From Natronosalvus amylolyticus (lineage in GTDB: Archaea; Halobacteriota; Halobacteria; Halobacteriales; Natrialbaceae): DNA of 64,000 nucleotides. Under the pieces are notes generated by a model. That model searched no databases. It was not told where the DNA came from and worked only from the letters and a program-made list of their open reading frames with translations. Position numbers and translations under genes: made by a program. The stretch is taken from assembly GCF_024298845.1 (NCBI RefSeq), contig NZ_CP101156.1, positions 2,976,001 to 3,040,000 of the forward strand, in the 5' to 3' direction. This document shows positions 17,210 through 26,123 of this stretch, in pieces (the stretch's first letter is position 1; each line of letters opens with the position of its first letter).

Positions 17210-17878
17210 ATGGTATCCCCCGAACGGGTTCGACGGGCTTACGACGACCTCGCCGACGTGTACGCCGCCCAGCGGTCCGAAGACGGTCCCAGTCTGGCGA
17301 TTCTGACGGAGTTTATCGACGGCCTCGACGAGCCGACGGTCATCCTCGACGCGGGCTGTGGCCAGGGAACCCCGGTGTTGGCCCGGCTAACCGAGTCGAC
17401 GACGGCTGTCGGCCTCGATTTCTCTCGCGAACAGCTTCGATTGGCGAGTCAAAACGCCCCCGAGAGCGCGCTCGCTCAGGCCGATATGACCGCCCTCCCG
17501 TTCGAAGCCGGCAGTTTCGACGCCGTCGTCGCTTACTGGTCGCTGATTCACGTTCCGAACGCGGCACAGCCGCTGATGCTCGAAGAGTGCGCTCGCGTGC
17601 TTTCGCCCGGTGGCCGAATCCTGGTCTGTGATGGGACAAACGAGTGGGCGGGCGAGAACCCCGACTGGCTCGATAGTGGCGTCGAGATGGAGTGGGACAT
17701 CGCCGGCGCGTCGACTACCCGGAGGCAACTCGAGGACGCGGGCTTTTCGATCACGGAACGGTGGGCCATCTCGCAGGACGTTGAATCCAACGGTGATGAG
17801 AAAGTGTCCCTCGATCCGGACGACCCAGACGAGGTCGACTATCCGTGGACGTTTTTGGCCGCCACGTTCGAAGGGTAA
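17210..17878 (+). CDS. Class I SAM-dependent methyltransferase
   Basis: A 222-residue Rossmann-fold methyltransferase. SAM motif I is VILDAGCGQGTPVLARL (about 44-60), motif II is TAVGLDFSREQL, and the motif IV region is ALPFEAGSFDAVVAYWSLIH. The pattern is that of small-molecule methyltransferases of the UbiE/COQ5-like or Methyltransf_11 group. The substrate cannot be told. A C-terminal acidic stretch (DPDDPDEVDY) is lineage-typical. Confidence 0.88.
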   Translation: MVSPERVRRAYDDLADVYAAQRSEDGPSLAILTEFIDGLDEPTVILDAGCGQGTPVLARLTESTTAVGLDFSREQLRLASQNAPESALAQADMTALPFEAGSFDAVVAYWSLIHVPNAAQPLMLEECARVLSPGGRILVCDGTNEWAGENPDWLDSGVEMEWDIAGASTTRRQLEDAGFSITERWAISQDVESNGDEKVSLDPDDPDEVDYPWTFLAATFEG

Positions 17879-17950
17879 CTTCGCTCGAGGAAGGGCGGGT
17901 TCGGTGAATTTGAGTTGGAATAGTGTTACACTGTACCATCAATCGTCTAA

Positions 17951-17994
17951 CATAGGATCAGCGAGTGGCAGTCGTGACTCCACTGATCCCTATG
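17951..17994. terminator. Inverted repeat between convergent genes (bidirectional terminator candidate)
   Basis: CATAGG-ATCAG-(cgag)TGG at 17951-17968 pairs with CCACTGATCCCTATG at 17980-17994, interrupted by a small bulge. The hairpin lies midway between the ends of the methyltransferase and argS genes, which converge. It could separate the two transcripts or stabilise their 3' ends. Confidence 0.45.
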
Positions 17995-18016
17995 ACCGTC
18001 GAAACATCTCGGCTGG

Positions 18017-19786
18017 CTACATCGACTCCGGAGCGGCGACACCGAGGACGCCGAGCGCGTTCGCGATGGTGTGCCTCGAGGCCGCCACGAGCGCCAGGCG
18101 GGCTTCGCGAACGTCCTGATCGACGTCGTCTGCGAGGACGGGACACTCGCGGTAGAAGCCGTTGAACGCCTCCGCGAACTCGCGGGTGTACGTGGCAACC
18201 TGGTGGGGCTCTAAGTCGTCGGCGGCCTCCTCGATGACGGCGGGGAAGCGAGCGATAGTCTCGATGAGGTGTTGTTCGGCCTCGGTCTCGAGCAGGCTGG
18301 CGTCCACGTCGGTTTCCATGTCGCCGTCAACGCCGACCCCAGCCTCATCCAGGATGCCACAACACCGGGCGTGAACGTACTGGACGTACGGCGCTGACTG
18401 AGCCTCGAAGTTGAGCGCTTGCTCCCACTCGAACGTGATTGCTTTCGTGGGCTGTTTGGAGACGATGTCGTAGCGAACCGCGCCGATGCCGACCTGGTGG
18501 GCGATACGCTCGATATCGTCCTCGTCGAGGTCGTCGTCACGGATGCGGTCGTCCAGCCGGCTCTCGACTTCCTCGCGGGCGCGGTCGATGGCCTCGTCCA
18601 GCAGGTCGTCCAGGTCGATGCCGGTCCCGCGGCGGGTACTCATCTTCCCCTCCGGCAGATTCACGTAGGAGTAGAGTACTTGGCGAAGCTGGTCGGTGTC
18701 GTTGCCCAGCAACTCGAGGGCCGCCCGAAGCTGTCTGGCCTGCAGTTTGTGGTCCTCGCCGAGGACCGTCACCGCGCGGTCGTAGTTGTCGAACTTCCAC
18801 TCGTGGTGTGTCAGGTCGCGGGTCGGGTACAGCGAGGTATCGTCCGAGCGCAAGAAGACGAGATTCTTGTCGATGCCCTGCTCCTCGAGTTCGAGTTGCC
18901 AGGCGTCTTCCTCGTAGACCGCGCCCTCGAGTTCCTTGAGTCGGGCGACGACGTCGTCGGTCGAGCCGTCGCGCATGAACTGCGTCTCCTTGACGAACGC
19001 GTCGAACTCGGCGGGGAGCCGGGCGAGACAGGCTTTCATCCCGCCCAGCACCTGGTCGACCACTTCGCTGACGCGTTCGTAGGCCTCCTCGTCGCCGGCC
19101 TCGAGACCCTGCATGATGGACTGGATTTCGGCCTCGGCGGCTTCGACGGCGTCGTCGTCGGCGTCCTCGAGGAAGGCGTTGCCCTTGCGGTAGTACCGGA
19201 CGAGGTCGTACTCGATTCGGTCGCGCTCTGGGTCGTCGTCGAGGTCGGCCTCGTCGAAGGTTTCGTAGGCCCAGGTGAAGACGGCCATCTGGCGACCGGC
19301 GTCGTTGACGTAGTAGTGGCGGTCGACGTCGTAGCCGGCGATCTCGAGCAGGTTTGAGACGGCGTCGCCGATGATCGGGTTACGAGCGCGGCCGACGTGG
19401 ACCGGACCGGTCGGGTTCGCGCTGGTGTGTTCGACCACGACGCTCGTCTCGCGGTCGGGGAGGGCTCCGTACCCGGGGTCGACCCCGGCGGCGACCGTCT
19501 CCGCGGCGTAGGCGTCACTCGGCAGGAAGTTAAGGTACGGCCCCTGTGTCTCGATTTGTGTGACGTAGGTGAGTTCGTCGACGTCGATTTCTCCAGCCAG
19601 CTGCACGGCGGCCTGTGGCGGTGCCACGCCCAGTTCGCCGGCCAGTCTGAAGGCGACGCTCGAGGCCAGGACTGCGGGAACGTCTTCGGGTGGTTCTTCA
19701 ATTCCGAGGTCGTCGGTGGGGAGGTCGAGTGAGGAGAGTGCCCCTTCGAGGGCGTCCTCGACCTCCGCGCGCAGGGCGATGAACAT
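18017..19786 (-). CDS. argS: Arginyl-tRNA synthetase
   Basis: A 589-residue class I synthetase charging tRNA(Arg). It has an N-terminal additional domain (about 1-100). The HIGH-like signature lies in [13 protein letters not shown], with a downstream catalytic segment [17 protein letters not shown]-like loop is seen in [13 protein letters not shown]. The C-terminal anticodon-binding DALR domain is about 460-589. A TATA-like TTTACTC lies about 28 nt upstream of the ATG on the minus strand (around 19810-19818), supporting this start. Confidence 0.96.
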   Translation of the reverse strand: MFIALRAEVEDALEGALSSLDLPTDDLGIEEPPEDVPAVLASSVAFRLAGELGVAPPQAAVQLAGEIDVDELTYVTQIETQGPYLNFLPSDAYAAETVAAGVDPGYGALPDRETSVVVEHTSANPTGPVHVGRARNPIIGDAVSNLLEIAGYDVDRHYYVNDAGRQMAVFTWAYETFDEADLDDDPERDRIEYDLVRYYRKGNAFLEDADDDAVEAAEAEIQSIMQGLEAGDEEAYERVSEVVDQVLGGMKACLARLPAEFDAFVKETQFMRDGSTDDVVARLKELEGAVYEEDAWQLELEEQGIDKNLVFLRSDDTSLYPTRDLTHHEWKFDNYDRAVTVLGEDHKLQARQLRAALELLGNDTDQLRQVLYSYVNLPEGKMSTRRGTGIDLDDLLDEAIDRAREEVESRLDDRIRDDDLDEDDIERIAHQVGIGAVRYDIVSKQPTKAITFEWEQALNFEAQSAPYVQYVHARCCGILDEAGVGVDGDMETDVDASLLETEAEQHLIETIARFPAVIEEAADDLEPHQVATYTREFAEAFNGFYRECPVLADDVDQDVREARLALVAASRHTIANALGVLGVAAPESM

Positions 19787-20163
19787 ACCCTCCGTTTTCG
19801 GGGCTCGAGTAAAGGGATGTCGGGTTTTGGTCGTCGCTCGAGGGGTGTGCCACAGTGTACCATTGGTTTAAGTCGTTCTCGTCACAAGGTGAAGCTATGA
19901 AGGGCATTTTGGCCAGTCACCATCGCTCCCAGTGAGCGCGCAGTATCTCTTCTCTCGTCCCTGTCGCGGTCAGCAACGACAGCGTGTTCAGTGGCGGCGG
20001 TGGACGACTGGTATGACCGATTCCTGGACGTCCTGAGACACTCGAGTTGTCCCGCTTCCGCTCGAGTGTCTCGATAGTTCCAAGAATCACTATATCGACA
20101 GCGCCAGGATGACTATCGAAACCCGAGCGAGGATTTTTCCCTGTCCTCGTTAGAGTCGTTCGT
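19787..20163. other. Intergenic region between divergent argS and RNA polymerase epsilon-like genes
   Basis: The left edge holds the argS promoter. A second TATA-like GGTTTAAG at about 19865-19872 lies 25-32 nt before an ATG at 19897 that opens a 12-codon mini-ORF ending at TGA 19933-19935. This could be a short leaderless peptide or simply the start of a small RNA. Nothing else is recognisable. Confidence 0.35.
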
Positions 20164-20970
20164 ATGTCCCGCGAGCGCTCGAGTGACGCCCCCACCCAAT
20201 CGCCACCTGTGAGACCGACCGTGCGACAGCGGCCGGACGAACCGGTTCGCCTCGAGACCCGGCCCGGTGCGGGGGCGCTCTCCCGGGCTGACCACCAGCG
20301 CGACGGTGCCGTCCGGCGCTGGGGTGTCCAGACCCCGAGTGCGACGACCATCGGTCGCCCGGAGCGTCCCGACGGCGACCTCTCGGACAGCGTGCGCCGC
20401 CTTCACGACGAACAACATCCGGCGACCCCCGGCTACGCCGAGCGTGCCCACCACCTCGACCGCCTGCGAACCACGCAGGCGCTGTGCAACGCCCTCGAAC
20501 TGACACCCTGGCAACGCGACCGCGCACTGGGCGTGATGGACGTGCTCGACCTCCGCGAGTTCGGCAGCCAGCGAGCGATTCCTGTCGTCGCGCTCGTCGT
20601 CATCCGTCACGTCGTCGACCGCGACCGGCGGGCGTATTTCGGCCTCGAGGATCTGGACGTGAGTTCGCTCTCGCCGGAACGGATGGACGAACTGTTCGGT
20701 CGGTACCGTGCCCACGACATTACCGACGAGGAACCGTTCAAGCGACTGGCGGCACACCACGGCCTCGACACCACGAACCTGAATCGCCTTCGTCGCATCG
20801 TCAAACGCCAACTCGAGGACGCCCAGCCGGCGTTCGGTCGTGAACCGAACCGTGATCCGAATCTGCCTCGAGCGCGCGAGGAGCAGGATGTGGGGTCGCC
20901 ACCGGTCGATAGTGCCCCGGATACTGATGATTCATCGGACGACGGAGGCGCTGTTGACGACGCTCCATAG
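20164..20970 (+). CDS. Haloarchaeal RNA polymerase epsilon-like subunit
   Basis: A 268-residue protein with a disordered Pro/Arg-rich N-terminus and an acidic tail. The core between about 75 and 215 resembles the protein annotated in haloarchaea as DNA-directed RNA polymerase subunit epsilon. Diagnostic stretches are LTPWQRDRALGVMDVLDL, FGSQRAIPVVALVVIRHVVD and HHGLDTTNLNRLRR. The assignment rests on memory of that family, not on a catalytic motif. It is expected to associate with the polymerase; its role is little studied. A TFIIB-cyclin-like helical fold is an alternative reading. Confidence 0.68.
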   Translation: MSRERSSDAPTQSPPVRPTVRQRPDEPVRLETRPGAGALSRADHQRDGAVRRWGVQTPSATTIGRPERPDGDLSDSVRRLHDEQHPATPGYAERAHHLDRLRTTQALCNALELTPWQRDRALGVMDVLDLREFGSQRAIPVVALVVIRHVVDRDRRAYFGLEDLDVSSLSPERMDELFGRYRAHDITDEEPFKRLAAHHGLDTTNLNRLRRIVKRQLEDAQPAFGREPNRDPNLPRAREEQDVGSPPVDSAPDTDDSSDDGGAVDDAP

Positions 20971-21019
20971 CGATTCCTGGAACCACCCGGACACTCGGTA
21001 ATACCGTCTCGACGAACAG

Positions 21020-21850
21020 TCACTCGAGTTTCTCGAGCGCCTCGAAGAAGTCGACCGTGGGTCCGGCCAGCGTAATCGGGCTGTCAGCTCGGGTGACGGT
21101 CACGGTTTCGCCAGGCTCGAGCGGCTGGCGGTTGCGTCCGTCGCTGATGGCCCAGGCCGTTTCAGCGTCGGAGACGGTGAACGTGATTTCGCTATCTCCG
21201 TCGACGATCAGTGACGGCCTCGCGTCGGCTGCACACATTTGCGTGACGACGAGCGCGTCGACCGTCGGATGAACGAGCGGTCCGCCGTCGCTCAAATTGT
21301 AGGCCGTCGACCCCGTCGACGTCGCGACGAGGGCACCATCAGCCCAGCTCGAGGCGTAAGATTCGCCGTCGACGGCGATGTCGACGGTTAGGCCGCCAGC
21401 CGGTCCGCGGCGAGGACCATGAACGACCACTTCGTTGAGTGCTGGCTCGAGGCACCAGTTTTCCCCGCGTGCCGTCAGTCGAGACACCGAGCGACCCGAA
21501 ACGGCACCCTGGGTGTGGACTTCCTCGAGGAGTGCAGCGACCGCGTCGACGGCATTTGCCGGGGCGACGGCGTTGAGAAAGCCTACTTCGCCGAGGTTCA
21601 CGCCCAACAGTGGGGTGTCGCCGGCTTCGCGGGCGACGAACAGGAACGTGCCGTCACCGCCGATGCTGACGACGAACGCACACCCGTTCATCGCGTCTAC
21701 CGGGACCCCGCTCGAGTCGATAGCTTCGGCGGTTGCGTTGTCGACGAGGACGTCGTCTCCCCGTTTCTCGACCAGTCCGACGAGAGACTCGGCGAGTTGC
21801 TGTGCTCGCTCGTTCTCTCGCTGTGCGACGATACCGACGGTGACTGCCAT
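21020..21850 (-). CDS. nadK: NAD kinase
   Basis: A 276-residue enzyme phosphorylating NAD to NADP. The start ATG 21848-21850 gives the family's first strand (VTVGIVAQRENERA). The hallmark GGDGTF is at residues 64-69 (SIGGDGTFLF). The NE and TGSTAYNLSDGGPLVHP motifs follow. Length is usual. It converges on the epsilon-like gene, 49 nt away. Confidence 0.94.
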   Translation of the reverse strand: MAVTVGIVAQRENERAQQLAESLVGLVEKRGDDVLVDNATAEAIDSSGVPVDAMNGCAFVVSIGGDGTFLFVAREAGDTPLLGVNLGEVGFLNAVAPANAVDAVAALLEEVHTQGAVSGRSVSRLTARGENWCLEPALNEVVVHGPRRGPAGGLTVDIAVDGESYASSWADGALVATSTGSTAYNLSDGGPLVHPTVDALVVTQMCAADARPSLIVDGDSEITFTVSDAETAWAISDGRNRQPLEPGETVTVTRADSPITLAGPTVDFFEALEKLE

Positions 21851-22271
21851 CACGTGCCGGTTATCTCGCAGGACGCAAAAAGGCACCTCCCGTGGCCCTC
21901 GACCACTCGTTCCAGACTCCCCATCACGGTATCGTGGCAACAACATTCATCGTCGTGGAACGTTTCGTTGCTGGTAGACAGCCGGTAATGTCGCTTACAC
22001 CGTTTCACCGCGTCGACCAATCGCCCCCAGGCTCACTTCTGTGCTCTTGGAAAGAGCCGATTCACCCGCCGAGAGCCACGATACGAACCTCGAGTGAGTT
22101 CATGTATCGAGATTTCCTCACCTGGCCGAACCACGCCACGCGACGCCTTCAAACGATGCGACTGCCCTGCGCCACGGGAGTAATGCACACAACGCGGCGC
22201 ATACGCCCCCGAGAACGCACCGTTCCCCGCGATGAGCGTAGACCACTGGTCGAAACCCTTCGGGTGAGCGC
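21851..22271. other. 420-bp intergenic region upstream of the KaiC-like gene
   Basis: This lies between divergent nadK and the KaiC-like gene. Several short frames are open in both directions, but none shows a recognisable protein or consistent G/C third positions. No strong hairpin or TATA box close to 22272 was found, so the KaiC-like gene probably has a longer leader or a different start. Confidence 0.4.
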
Positions 22272-23297
22272 ATGACGCGGGAACTCGAGGAGGACTGGTT
22301 CGAGCGGGCAATTGGAGAGGGGGCGAGCGAGGGGAAGGACGACGTGGAACAGTCCGACGCGACTGATGCCGAGATGGAGACAGAACGGGGTGACGCTGCC
22401 GACGAAGACGAAACGAGGGACATGGGTGCGTCATCAGAGCCGCTCTTCGATGATGACTTTGGCAGCGCACTCGAGGGTGTGGAGCTGCCTGACCTCGACG
22501 ACGCTGACGGTTCGGGGGACGCTATCGCCGGATTCGAAGCCCTCGATTTCGACCTCGGCCCTCAGGGCGAGTCGGATTTCGACGCGGAACTCGAGACCAA
22601 CCTCCCCCGAATCGACCTCGGTATCGACGGGCTCGATCGCATGATTCACGGCGGAGTCCCCGAGCGAAGTTTGATCGTCGCGATGGGGTCGGCCGGGACG
22701 GGCAAAACGACGTTCGGCCTGCAGTTTCTCAATCACGGCCTCGCACAGGGCGAACGCGCCGTCTACTTCACGCTCGAGGAAAGCCGCAGTCGCGTCATCA
22801 ACAGTGCGACGGAGAAGGGATTCCCGTTCGACGAGTACATCGAGGAGGAGCGACTGGCCGTCGTCGACATCGACCCGATCGAGATGGCAAACAGTCTCAC
22901 GTCTATCCGGAACGAACTGCCCCGCCTCATCGAGGAGTTCGGTGCGAGTCGATTGGTTCTCGATTCGGTTTCCCTGCTCGAGATGATGTACGACGACCGG
23001 GCCAAACGCCGCAACGAGATCTACGATTTCACCCGGAGTTTGAAGAAAGCTGGTGTCACCTCGCTGTTGACCAGCGAGGCCTCAGAGTCGAGTCCCTACG
23101 CCTCGCGCTACGGTATCGTCGAGTATCTGACCGACGCCGTGTTCGTCTTGCAGTACGTCCGGCCGGACGATTTCAGAGAGACACGGATGGCAGTCGAGAT
23201 TCAGAAAATCCGGGATGCGAATCACTCTCGAGACAAAAAACCCTACGAGATCACCGAGGAAGGAATCTCCGTCTACCAGCAAGCGAACCTGTTTTGA
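22272..23297 (+). CDS. KaiC-like RecA-family ATPase
   Basis: A 341-residue single-KaiC-domain ATPase. The first ~110 residues are extremely acidic and probably disordered. The core has Walker A GSAGTGKT (139-146), the catalytic Glu pair (TLEES, 168-172) and a Walker B strand (RLVLDSVS, about 227-234). Haloarchaea carry several KaiC-like proteins, some with light/dark-cycling expression, without KaiA or KaiB. This one may act in signalling. It ends 3 nt from the convergent phosphoesterase gene, so the two transcripts must overlap. Confidence 0.9.
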   Translation: MTRELEEDWFERAIGEGASEGKDDVEQSDATDAEMETERGDAADEDETRDMGASSEPLFDDDFGSALEGVELPDLDDADGSGDAIAGFEALDFDLGPQGESDFDAELETNLPRIDLGIDGLDRMIHGGVPERSLIVAMGSAGTGKTTFGLQFLNHGLAQGERAVYFTLEESRSRVINSATEKGFPFDEYIEEERLAVVDIDPIEMANSLTSIRNELPRLIEEFGASRLVLDSVSLLEMMYDDRAKRRNEIYDFTRSLKKAGVTSLLTSEASESSPYASRYGIVEYLTDAVFVLQYVRPDDFRETRMAVEIQKIRDANHSRDKKPYEITEEGISVYQQANLF

Positions 23298-23300
23298 TAT

Positions 23301-23822
23301 TCACTCGAGTCGGTCGCCTTCGAGTGTGAGCGAGTCGAGGGGCTCTCCAGCGGGCGTCCGAAGTCGGATATCGAACGCGCCTTCGAGCCGTTCGACCGTG
23401 GCGAATCCCGGCCGGTTCCCTCGCGGTTGGGTGTGACTGCCCGGGTTGAGCAAGACGACGTCCTCGAGGTCGAGGATTCGGGGCCGATGGGTATGCCCGA
23501 AGACGACGATATCCGCGTTCCCGGCGCGACCGAACATCGCGAGGCCGGTGTCACCGCCATCACGTCGGTGTGTCACCGCAATGGTGAGGCCGTCGTACTC
23601 GACGGTTCTGGTCGTGGGTAACGCCTCGATGACGTCGTAGTTGTCGGCATTTCCGTGGACGGGATAAAAGACGGGACACCGTTCTTTGAAGGCCTCGAGG
23701 GCTGACTGGCTGGTAAAATCGCCGGCGTGGATGACGGCCTCGGCCTCGGTGGCCGCGTTCAGTGCCGCGCCCTCGAGTTCGTGGCCTCTAGGGCTGTGTG
23801 TATCAGAGAAGATCGCGAGCAT
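23301..23822 (-). CDS. YfcE/MJ0936-type metallophosphoesterase
   Basis: A 173-residue calcineurin-like phosphodiesterase with a two-metal site. Ligand motifs in order are FSDTHSPRG (Asp7, His9), HAGDFTS, VHGNADN, VTHRRDG and FGHTHRP. These are the canonical D-x-H, GD, GN(H), H and GHTH elements. Small archaeal members hydrolyse phosphodiesters; the physiological substrate is unknown. Confidence 0.93.
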   Translation of the reverse strand: MLAIFSDTHSPRGHELEGAALNAATEAEAVIHAGDFTSQSALEAFKERCPVFYPVHGNADNYDVIEALPTTRTVEYDGLTIAVTHRRDGGDTGLAMFGRAGNADIVVFGHTHRPRILDLEDVVLLNPGSHTQPRGNRPGFATVERLEGAFDIRLRTPAGEPLDSLTLEGDRLE

Positions 23823-23872
23823 GGCGGGCCCTACACTCTGGGGGGCTACGACCTTTTCGAAATCGTGGGAAT

Positions 23873-23880
23873 CCTTTTAT
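23873..23880 (+). promoter_or_regulatory. TATA box for the XPD-type helicase gene
   Basis: CCTTTTAT is centred 27 nt upstream of the GTG at 23904. This predicts a leaderless transcript beginning at that codon. It decides the start against longer upstream readings that overlap the divergent phosphoesterase gene. Confidence 0.65.
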
Positions 23881-23903
23881 CCGATGCGGACCCATCATCG
23901 AGC

Positions 23904-26081
23904 GTGTCCGAACTGGCTTCGTATCTGCGGTTTTTCCCCTACGAGCAGCCATACGAGAACCAGCGGGAAGCGATGGACCGGATCTACAACACGCTCGTTC
24001 GGGGACAGAACGTTCTCTTCGAGGGGGCCTGTGGGACGGGAAAAACGCTCTCCGCACTGGTCCCTGCCCTCGAGGTGGCTTGCGAACAGGACAAAACCGT
24101 CGTTATCTCGACGAACGTCCACCAGCAGATGCGCCAGTTCATCGCCGAAGCCCGTGCGATCACTCGCGAGGAACCGATTCGTGCGGTGGTTTTCAAGGGT
24201 AAAGCGTCGATGTGTCACATCGACGTCGGTTACGAAGAGTGTCAAGCGCTTCGGGATAACACCCGGGCGCTCGTGGACGCCGAAAGCGACCACGCCCAAC
24301 TCGAGTCCCGACAGCGGGAACTGCTCGAAGCGAGTCAGGAGGGCAGCGATTCGGCCGCTGATGCTCGAGCAGCCGTGATGGACGAACTCGAGAGCCTCGA
24401 AGACCGAATCGACGACCTCGAAGACGCCAACGTCTGCTCGTACTACAGGAACAACTTGCTCGATACTGAGGCGACCGAGAACTTCTTCGAGTGGCTGTTC
24501 GAGGACGTCCGCACGCCGGAGGAAATCTACGAACACGCCGACCGACAGGAACTCTGTGGCTACGAACTGTTGAAAGAAGGGCTCGAGGGCGTCGACCTGG
24601 TCGTCTGTAACTACCACCATCTGCTCGACCCGATGATCCGCGAGCAGTTTTTCCGCTGGCTCGGTCGTGATCCAGAAGACGTCATCACCGTCTTCGACGA
24701 GGCCCACAACGTCGAAGACGCCGCCCGCGACCACGCCTCGCGTGAGTGCTCCGAACGAACGTTCGACAGCGCTCTCGAGGAGCTGAACGAGACGAGCGAC
24801 CCGCGCGCTGAGGATGCCCGAAACGTCATCGCGGCGTTTCGAGCGGCGCTGGTCGACACGTACGAGGACGGCCTGGGCTTTGGCGGGCGTGAACGAGTCG
24901 GCGAGAACTGGGAAGACGTCCCTATCAGCAACGAGGACCGACGCGACGAACTGACCCTCGCCTTCTTACAGGCTTACTCCGGGCAGGGAATCGACGGCGA
25001 CCTCGAGGCGGCGTTACAACTCGGCCAGCAACTCGACGAGGAGTACGAGGAAGCCTATCGCGAAGGTGAGTCCGCGACGCGAACCGAGTGTCAGGCCCTC
25101 CAGGCGGCGGCGTTCGTCCGCGCCTGGATGGACGAGGGAAACGACGAGGGACTGTATCCGGTCGTCTCGGTCCGCCGGGATTCGGGGACCGACGAGGTGT
25201 ACGGTCGCGCCGAACTGTACAGCTGTCTCCCGCGACACGTGACCGGTCAGCTGTTCGAGGAGGTGGCCGGAACCGTCCTGATGAGCGCCACGATCCAGCC
25301 CTTCGAGGTGACCGAAAACGTGCTCGGCCTCGAGGAGTGCGTCACGATGGCCTACGGGTTGCAGTTTCCCGAAACGCGGCGACGAACCTACGCCGTCGAG
25401 ACGCCGGCACTGTTTGCCTCCGCTCGAGACGACCCCGACGTGCAGTCGGCGGTCGCCGACGCCATCCACGACGCCGTTCGGATGACGCCCGGCAACACGC
25501 TCGCGTTTTTCCCCAACTACGGCGAGGCAGCTCGCTACGCCGAACGTCTCGAAGGGCGAACTGAGGCGTCGGTCTACCTGGACGAACCGGGTGTCGCCGC
25601 CGAGGATCTCCGCCAGTCGTTCGTCGACGACGACCACGCGATCTGTTTCACCTCGCTGTGGGGCACCCTCGCGGAGGGTGTCAGTTTCGATGGCGACGAC
25701 GCACACACCGTGTTGGTCATCGGCGTCCCGTATCCGCACCTGGACGACCGGGCCGAAGCCGTGCAAGCGGCGTACGACGGTGCGTTCGAGGGAACCGATA
25801 CCGGCTGGCGGTACGCCGTCGAAATCCCTACCGTGCGGAAGACGCGCCAGGCGCTCGGCCGAGTGATTCGCTCGCCCGAAGACGTCGGCGTCAGAATCCT
25901 GCTCGATAGACGCTACTCGAGGCGGATGAAATCCGACCTCGGGAAATACAGCGTCAACGGTACCTTTCCCCACGAAGAGCGCGAGGAACTACTCGATATC
26001 GACCCGGAAAAACTCAAGTTTGCGATGCTCAACTTCTACGCCGACCACGACCGGTACGCGGACGAGCCGCCGGTACCGTAA
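23904..26081 (+). CDS. XPD/Rad3-like ATP-dependent DNA helicase with Fe-S cysteines
   Basis: A 725-residue superfamily 2 helicase. Walker A is GACGTGKT (41-48), and the DEAH box is VFDEAHN (264-270). Motifs V/VI appear as FTSLWGTLAEGVSFDG and RQALGRVIRSPEDVG. Four cysteines at 104, 113, 178 and 218 between motifs Ia and II are placed like the 4Fe-4S cluster ligands of XPD. An unusually long Glu/Asp-rich segment (about 125-175) lies between Cys113 and Cys178. The protein probably unwinds damaged or structured DNA 5'-to-3'. GTG 23904 is preferred because of the well-placed TATA box. Confidence 0.92.
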   Translation: MSELASYLRFFPYEQPYENQREAMDRIYNTLVRGQNVLFEGACGTGKTLSALVPALEVACEQDKTVVISTNVHQQMRQFIAEARAITREEPIRAVVFKGKASMCHIDVGYEECQALRDNTRALVDAESDHAQLESRQRELLEASQEGSDSAADARAAVMDELESLEDRIDDLEDANVCSYYRNNLLDTEATENFFEWLFEDVRTPEEIYEHADRQELCGYELLKEGLEGVDLVVCNYHHLLDPMIREQFFRWLGRDPEDVITVFDEAHNVEDAARDHASRECSERTFDSALEELNETSDPRAEDARNVIAAFRAALVDTYEDGLGFGGRERVGENWEDVPISNEDRRDELTLAFLQAYSGQGIDGDLEAALQLGQQLDEEYEEAYREGESATRTECQALQAAAFVRAWMDEGNDEGLYPVVSVRRDSGTDEVYGRAELYSCLPRHVTGQLFEEVAGTVLMSATIQPFEVTENVLGLEECVTMAYGLQFPETRRRTYAVETPALFASARDDPDVQSAVADAIHDAVRMTPGNTLAFFPNYGEAARYAERLEGRTEASVYLDEPGVAAEDLRQSFVDDDHAICFTSLWGTLAEGVSFDGDDAHTVLVIGVPYPHLDDRAEAVQAAYDGAFEGTDTGWRYAVEIPTVRKTRQALGRVIRSPEDVGVRILLDRRYSRRMKSDLGKYSVNGTFPHEEREELLDIDPEKLKFAMLNFYADHDRYADEPPVP

Positions 26082-26123
26082 GCTCCCCCACTCATCAAAC
26101 CGGCTTCGGGCGGTCGAGGCGAA

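Noticed and set aside
18419-19357. A 312-codon plus-strand open frame
   Set aside because: Antisense shadow of argS; Val/Leu/Asp-rich low-information translation.
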